From Gentiana macrophylla (taxonomy: Eukaryota; Streptophyta; Magnoliopsida; Gentianales; Gentianaceae): a stretch of DNA of 64,000 bases. How positions within the stretch are numbered: position 1 is the first letter of the stretch; each line of letters opens with the position of its first letter. The stretch is from contig CM047817.1 of the NCBI GenBank assembly GCA_026214975.1, positions 94,406,773-94,470,772 on the forward strand. Direction: 5' to 3'. The position numbers were made by a program, and so were the translations under genes. Shown in pieces: positions 60,861 through 64,000 of the stretch. The notes under the pieces are model-generated. The model did not search any database. It saw nothing but the letters and a program-made list of their open reading frames with translations, and was not told the DNA's origin.

Positions 60861-61749
60861 CGGTGCTAAAGTAACTTTGCGTGTTGGAAATGAAGAAGTG
60901 AGCTATAGTGTATCTAAAGCTATTAAAAGACCTTCTGAATGTCCAACCGGCTACTCTATCGAGGAATCATTTGATGATTTCAGTGATTTTCTAGAAGAGC
61001 AAGTCCTTGCAGTAGAATCTGAATACGAACGCTTGATCGATAATCTGAACCAATATGGTAGGATAGATTTGAATGAGCTTGGAGCTGAGACTGAAGATGA
61101 AGTTGTAGTGAGTAAGAACCTTTCGCCTTGAGAGAAGTAGATTTATTAGAAGCTATGTTGCTCTCCTCTAATAATTTGCAAAGTAAAGTTTTAAAGTCTA
61201 GTTTGGAAGACCCTCCGATTGACCTCGAGTTAAAACCGTTACCGAAACATTTAAAGTATGTTTTCCTGAGAGAGGGTGATCGGCTTCCGTTAATTGTTTC
61301 CGCTAAGTCGACGAGAGGAAGAAGAAGCGAAGTTGTTGGCCGTCTTGAAAAGAAATGAGAAAGCTTTTGGCTGGCAGGTAGGAGATATCGAGGTATATCT
61401 CCCGGCGTCTGTATGCACAAGATAAAAATCGAAGAAGGAGCCAAGCATATTAGACAACCTCAAAGACGGTTAAATCCCCACATCGCGGGGAGGTGGTGAA
61501 GAAAGAAATCATCAAGTTGCTTGATATGGGGATCATATATGCAATAGGTAGCGGTGATTGGGTGTCCCCACGCAGTGGTCCCAAGAAAGGTGGTATCACT
61601 TTGTTGAAAAAATGACAAGGGAGAAGAAGTCGCGTTGAGATTAGTCACGGTTACCGTGAGTGTATCGACTATAGAAAACCGAACGAAGTAACCATGAAGG
61701 ACCACTTCCCTCTCCCCTTCATTGACCAAATGCTCGAGCGTTTGGCAGG
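60861..61749 (+). pseudogene. element J RT N-terminus
   Basis: Frame-broken. PPIDLELKPLPKHLKYVFL (61,211-61,268); then pieces of EKAFGWQVGDIEVYLP-type text; EVVKKEIIKLLDMGIIYAI (61,490-61,545); GDWVSP; and DHFPLPFIDQMLERLAG up to 61,749. The catalytic palm lies beyond D. Confidence 0.82.
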
Positions 61750-63317
61750 TGTCACGGATTTTATCTATGCAAAACAAACAAGTAATATAATTTATAAATC
61801 CGGTATTCCCCAAGTGCAGGGATCGTAGTATAGCGATTGATACCGGAGTCGATCACAGGGAATCGAGGTTGTTTAATCTAGTTTTACTAATTCTTCCTAA
61901 GAACGTCACAACACAAAACAAAACTAAAAACGAAAACAAACAAATAAAGCTGGACAGAGGATCAACAATCCAAAGCCGGGAAAGATCGTTAAGTAACCAA
62001 ACTAACTAAACTAATTGTAATCTATAAACTAAGGAAACAACAAAATTAATTTAACGAAGAACAAGCAATGATCCACCTATCTCACAACTCTCAACTTCTA
62101 CCCTAGATCGTTTGGTGAAGATTAAATAAAGGTTGTGGTTCACCTATCAAAGGTATGAACTTCTACTCTCTAGATAATCCGCCTATCAATCTCTCATCTC
62201 TCGATCTATAAGATTGATGCTATCAAAACAAGGTGTAAGGTCTCTCAATCTAGCAACCTAGAAATTCAACCTATCAACTCTCGTTATTTTTAGGTTAAAG
62301 ATCCAAACTTTATCATGGTGATCTAGGTCTAACAACGATTCTCATCAACGTTAAACACCAAATAAGCAACCATCTCTCGATATAAATTGCATAATCAATA
62401 AGAACGCATAATAAAGAAACGAACTTTAAATAAAACTCACGAAACATCCAAAGAAGAAATTGAAACGCTGCAGAGATTTGCTTCACACGCTTGTTCTAGG
62501 CTTAGCCTTAGCTCATCGTTGGAATAGAAATAACATAATTGAAAAGAAATTAAAAAGATGTTTGTTGCAGAGGAAAAACGCAGCAAAAGCTGCCCCAAAG
62601 GGGCTTGTGGCCGCCTAGGGTCGAAAATATGATGATTAGGGTTGGAGAAATCGCGCCTATTTATAGATTTTTAGGTCGGTTTCGCTGAGTCGGTGCCGTG
62701 GACGCCCGTCCACTATCTTGGACGCTCGTCCAGCCTCTATGAACGGAGAATGAACGCTCGTTCAGTACGCGTCTGAACTCTCTGAATGTAAAATACGATG
62801 TTGGACGCCAGTTCACTTTTATGGACGCCCGTCCACTACTCAGCTCCAGTATTTTGCTCATAACTTCACTTCTAGGGCTCCAAATGAGGTGATTCAACAT
62901 GCGTTGGAAAGCTATTTCAATCCTCTACAACTTTCATCAAGACAACTTTCCCTGAAAGTGCCTACAAGTGTGGACAAAATCCCCATGAAGTGCCTGGTTC
63001 CGGTTTCTTGATCATTATCTCTTCCTTCTTCCATCTTTATCTTGATTTAGCTCGAATTATATCAACATTTGATCATCAATTTAGCCTCCAACATGTACCT
63101 ACATGACATCAAAAACACCGCAAAACGTAACACAATCCAAATACTCGTAAAACCATAATTAAAACACATACACAACCTCATTTTGCGAATAAACTAATTA
63201 AAAACTCACTTGCTCAATAAATCATTTAAACACTCGTTTTCTATGCAAATTATATGAATTATGGGGGAGAACATCATAAAATACAACGTTATAAAACGTA
63301 TAAATTCACCCTTAACA
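61750..63317 (-). repeat. element D 3' LTR
   Basis: 1.57 kb. Resembles the C LTR in order of blocks (GATTTT..GCAAAAC terminus, AGTCGGT near the motif cluster, GGACGCTCGTCC motifs at 62696-62842) but is clearly diverged. It follows GCAGG, expected to be half of the target duplication. Confidence 0.8.
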
Positions 63318-63745
63318 ACTCCCCCACACTTAAACTTTGCTCGTCCCGAGCAAAACAAAACAAGATAAAGGCTCGGAAAGAATATAGACACCTCAACAAA
63401 TATACCACATAGTCAATAAATTAGAAGTTCACCACCGTGTGTGTGCATAGCCATAATAAACTTCCACTAAATCCAAACTTGAGGAACTCAAAGTAAAACT
63501 AGCTAATACCCCCTCGTAGAATAGTAATAAATGACACTCATAAGGTGCACCCTACAAACGTGACATATCCCGAAAAGAATGATCGAATATATCTAGGGCC
63601 TTTCTGAAATACTCAGAGGATACTCCCTACAGCATATCTATCAGTTTCTACTGGGGATAAGATTAACGAAAACTAAGCCTTATATTCAATTTCGTACCGA
63701 TTCTTTAGTTGATTTAACTATTTCACTTTAAACACACATTAGAAG

Positions 63746-63903
63746 AAGCTATTGCCCTCATAGCAGAATAGGACATTTCGAGATAATACCCTACCTTACT
63801 CCAATCATAAGGCAGCTTTTCCTAACTGTCGTGAGCTTTTAGTCATCATAGTGGTATAGGACATACGTGGTATACCCTACCTCACTCAAATCATCGACTA
63901 GCT
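63746..63903. repeat. two paired, co-varying repeats in element D
   Basis: Unit 1 (63746-63818): AAGCT-att-GCC pairs with GGC-AGCTT. Unit 2 (63834-63903): AGCT-tt-TAGTC pairs with GACTA-GCT. Both enclose TAGGACAT ... TACCCTACC, which itself pairs TAGG with CCTA. The arms differ between the units but stay complementary. Confidence 0.65.
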
Positions 63904-64000
63904 TTCGACACACCCAATAATTCTTCATATTTTACTTTTCAACTTTTTCATTTGACAATAAGTTACGTGTTACTTATCACATTCAAACCTTAGATATTCA

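Larger units (their letters stand above)
56254..61749 (+). mobile_element. Athila-type Ty3/gypsy element J, interrupted by D
   Basis: 5' LTR (56254-57881), tRNA-Asp-type PBS, gag, protease and the start of RT in plus orientation. All coding is frame-broken. It inserted into chromovirus I (56,253), and element D inserted into its RT (61,749). The 3' half lies outside the window. Confidence 0.85.
61750..64000 (-). mobile_element. non-autonomous Athila-like element D, 3' LTR and start of interior
   Basis: LTR 61750-63317 (TGTCACGGATT to CCCTTAACA), then ACTCCCCCACACTT, the complement of the purine tract, and the interior running off the window. Structure matches C: same purine tract, same TTTGCTCGTCCCGAGCAAA-type stem next to it (about 63,339), the GTGTGTG..AAACTTCCAC block, and GGACGCTCGTCC motifs in the LTR. 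No coding seen. Confidence 0.82.

Overview
This is nuclear DNA from a flowering plant, most likely a eudicot. The evidence is a spliced cytosolic ribosomal protein gene with short plant introns and plant promoter boxes, a local F-box gene cluster, and a dense load of Ty1/copia and Ty3/gypsy LTR retrotransposons, hAT and Tourist-like MITEs and a tRNA-derived SINE. About 70% of the window is transposon. I cannot name the species.

Layout. 1-14,400 is a nest of elements. A copia gag/LTR remnant (E) holds a copia (A), which holds a complete copia (B, 2735-13011, perfect GTTTG target duplication), which holds a non-autonomous, Athila-like LTR element (C, 3896-9596). A Sirevirus-like LTR also abuts A. 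14,401-21,714 has unassigned spacer, two abutting Sirevirus-like LTRs, a decayed and tandemly doubled copy of the RPL17 promoter/5'UTR (about 20,241-20,484), and a Tourist-like MITE. 21,715-24,735 is a 3 kb non-autonomous LTR element (K) carrying one intact 370-codon reading frame of unknown function. 25,311-29,566 is a complete copia (H, perfect CAATC duplication). 30,600-33,604 is the only clearly functional housekeeping gene, RPL17 (ribosomal protein uL22), with six exons, two site II boxes and a telo-box. 37,103-38,443 is an intact single-exon F-box gene on the minus strand. From 38,895 to 51,965 there are four plus-strand F-box pseudogene copies, broken by hAT MITEs, SINE/poly(A) insertions, a Sirevirus-like LTR with its 3' non-coding region, and a truncated copia. 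52,146-64,000 is a second nest: a chromovirus (I, minus) holds an Athila-type gypsy (J, plus), which holds a non-autonomous element (D, minus) related to C.

How the parts relate. RPL17 and the intact F-box gene are the only conventional genes that look expressible. The rest is an insertion record. J and C carry the same 18-nt tRNA-Asp-type primer binding site, so an Athila-like element is a plausible autonomous partner for C and D.

The most unusual signal is inside C. At 6826-7455, seven degenerate repeats each fold into a hairpin whose arms change together (GTAGC/GCTAC, ATAGC/GCTAT, TGTGGT/ACCACA, ATGGT/ACCAT and others) around a conserved apical sequence whose own small stem also co-varies (CGG/CCG against TGG/CCA). 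This is what a selected RNA structure would look like. Element D has two comparable paired repeats at 63,746-63,903. Other points are the unknown ORF of K, which runs through the polypurine tract into the LTR, and the eight polypurine-tract-like motifs upstream of the Sirevirus-like 3' LTR.
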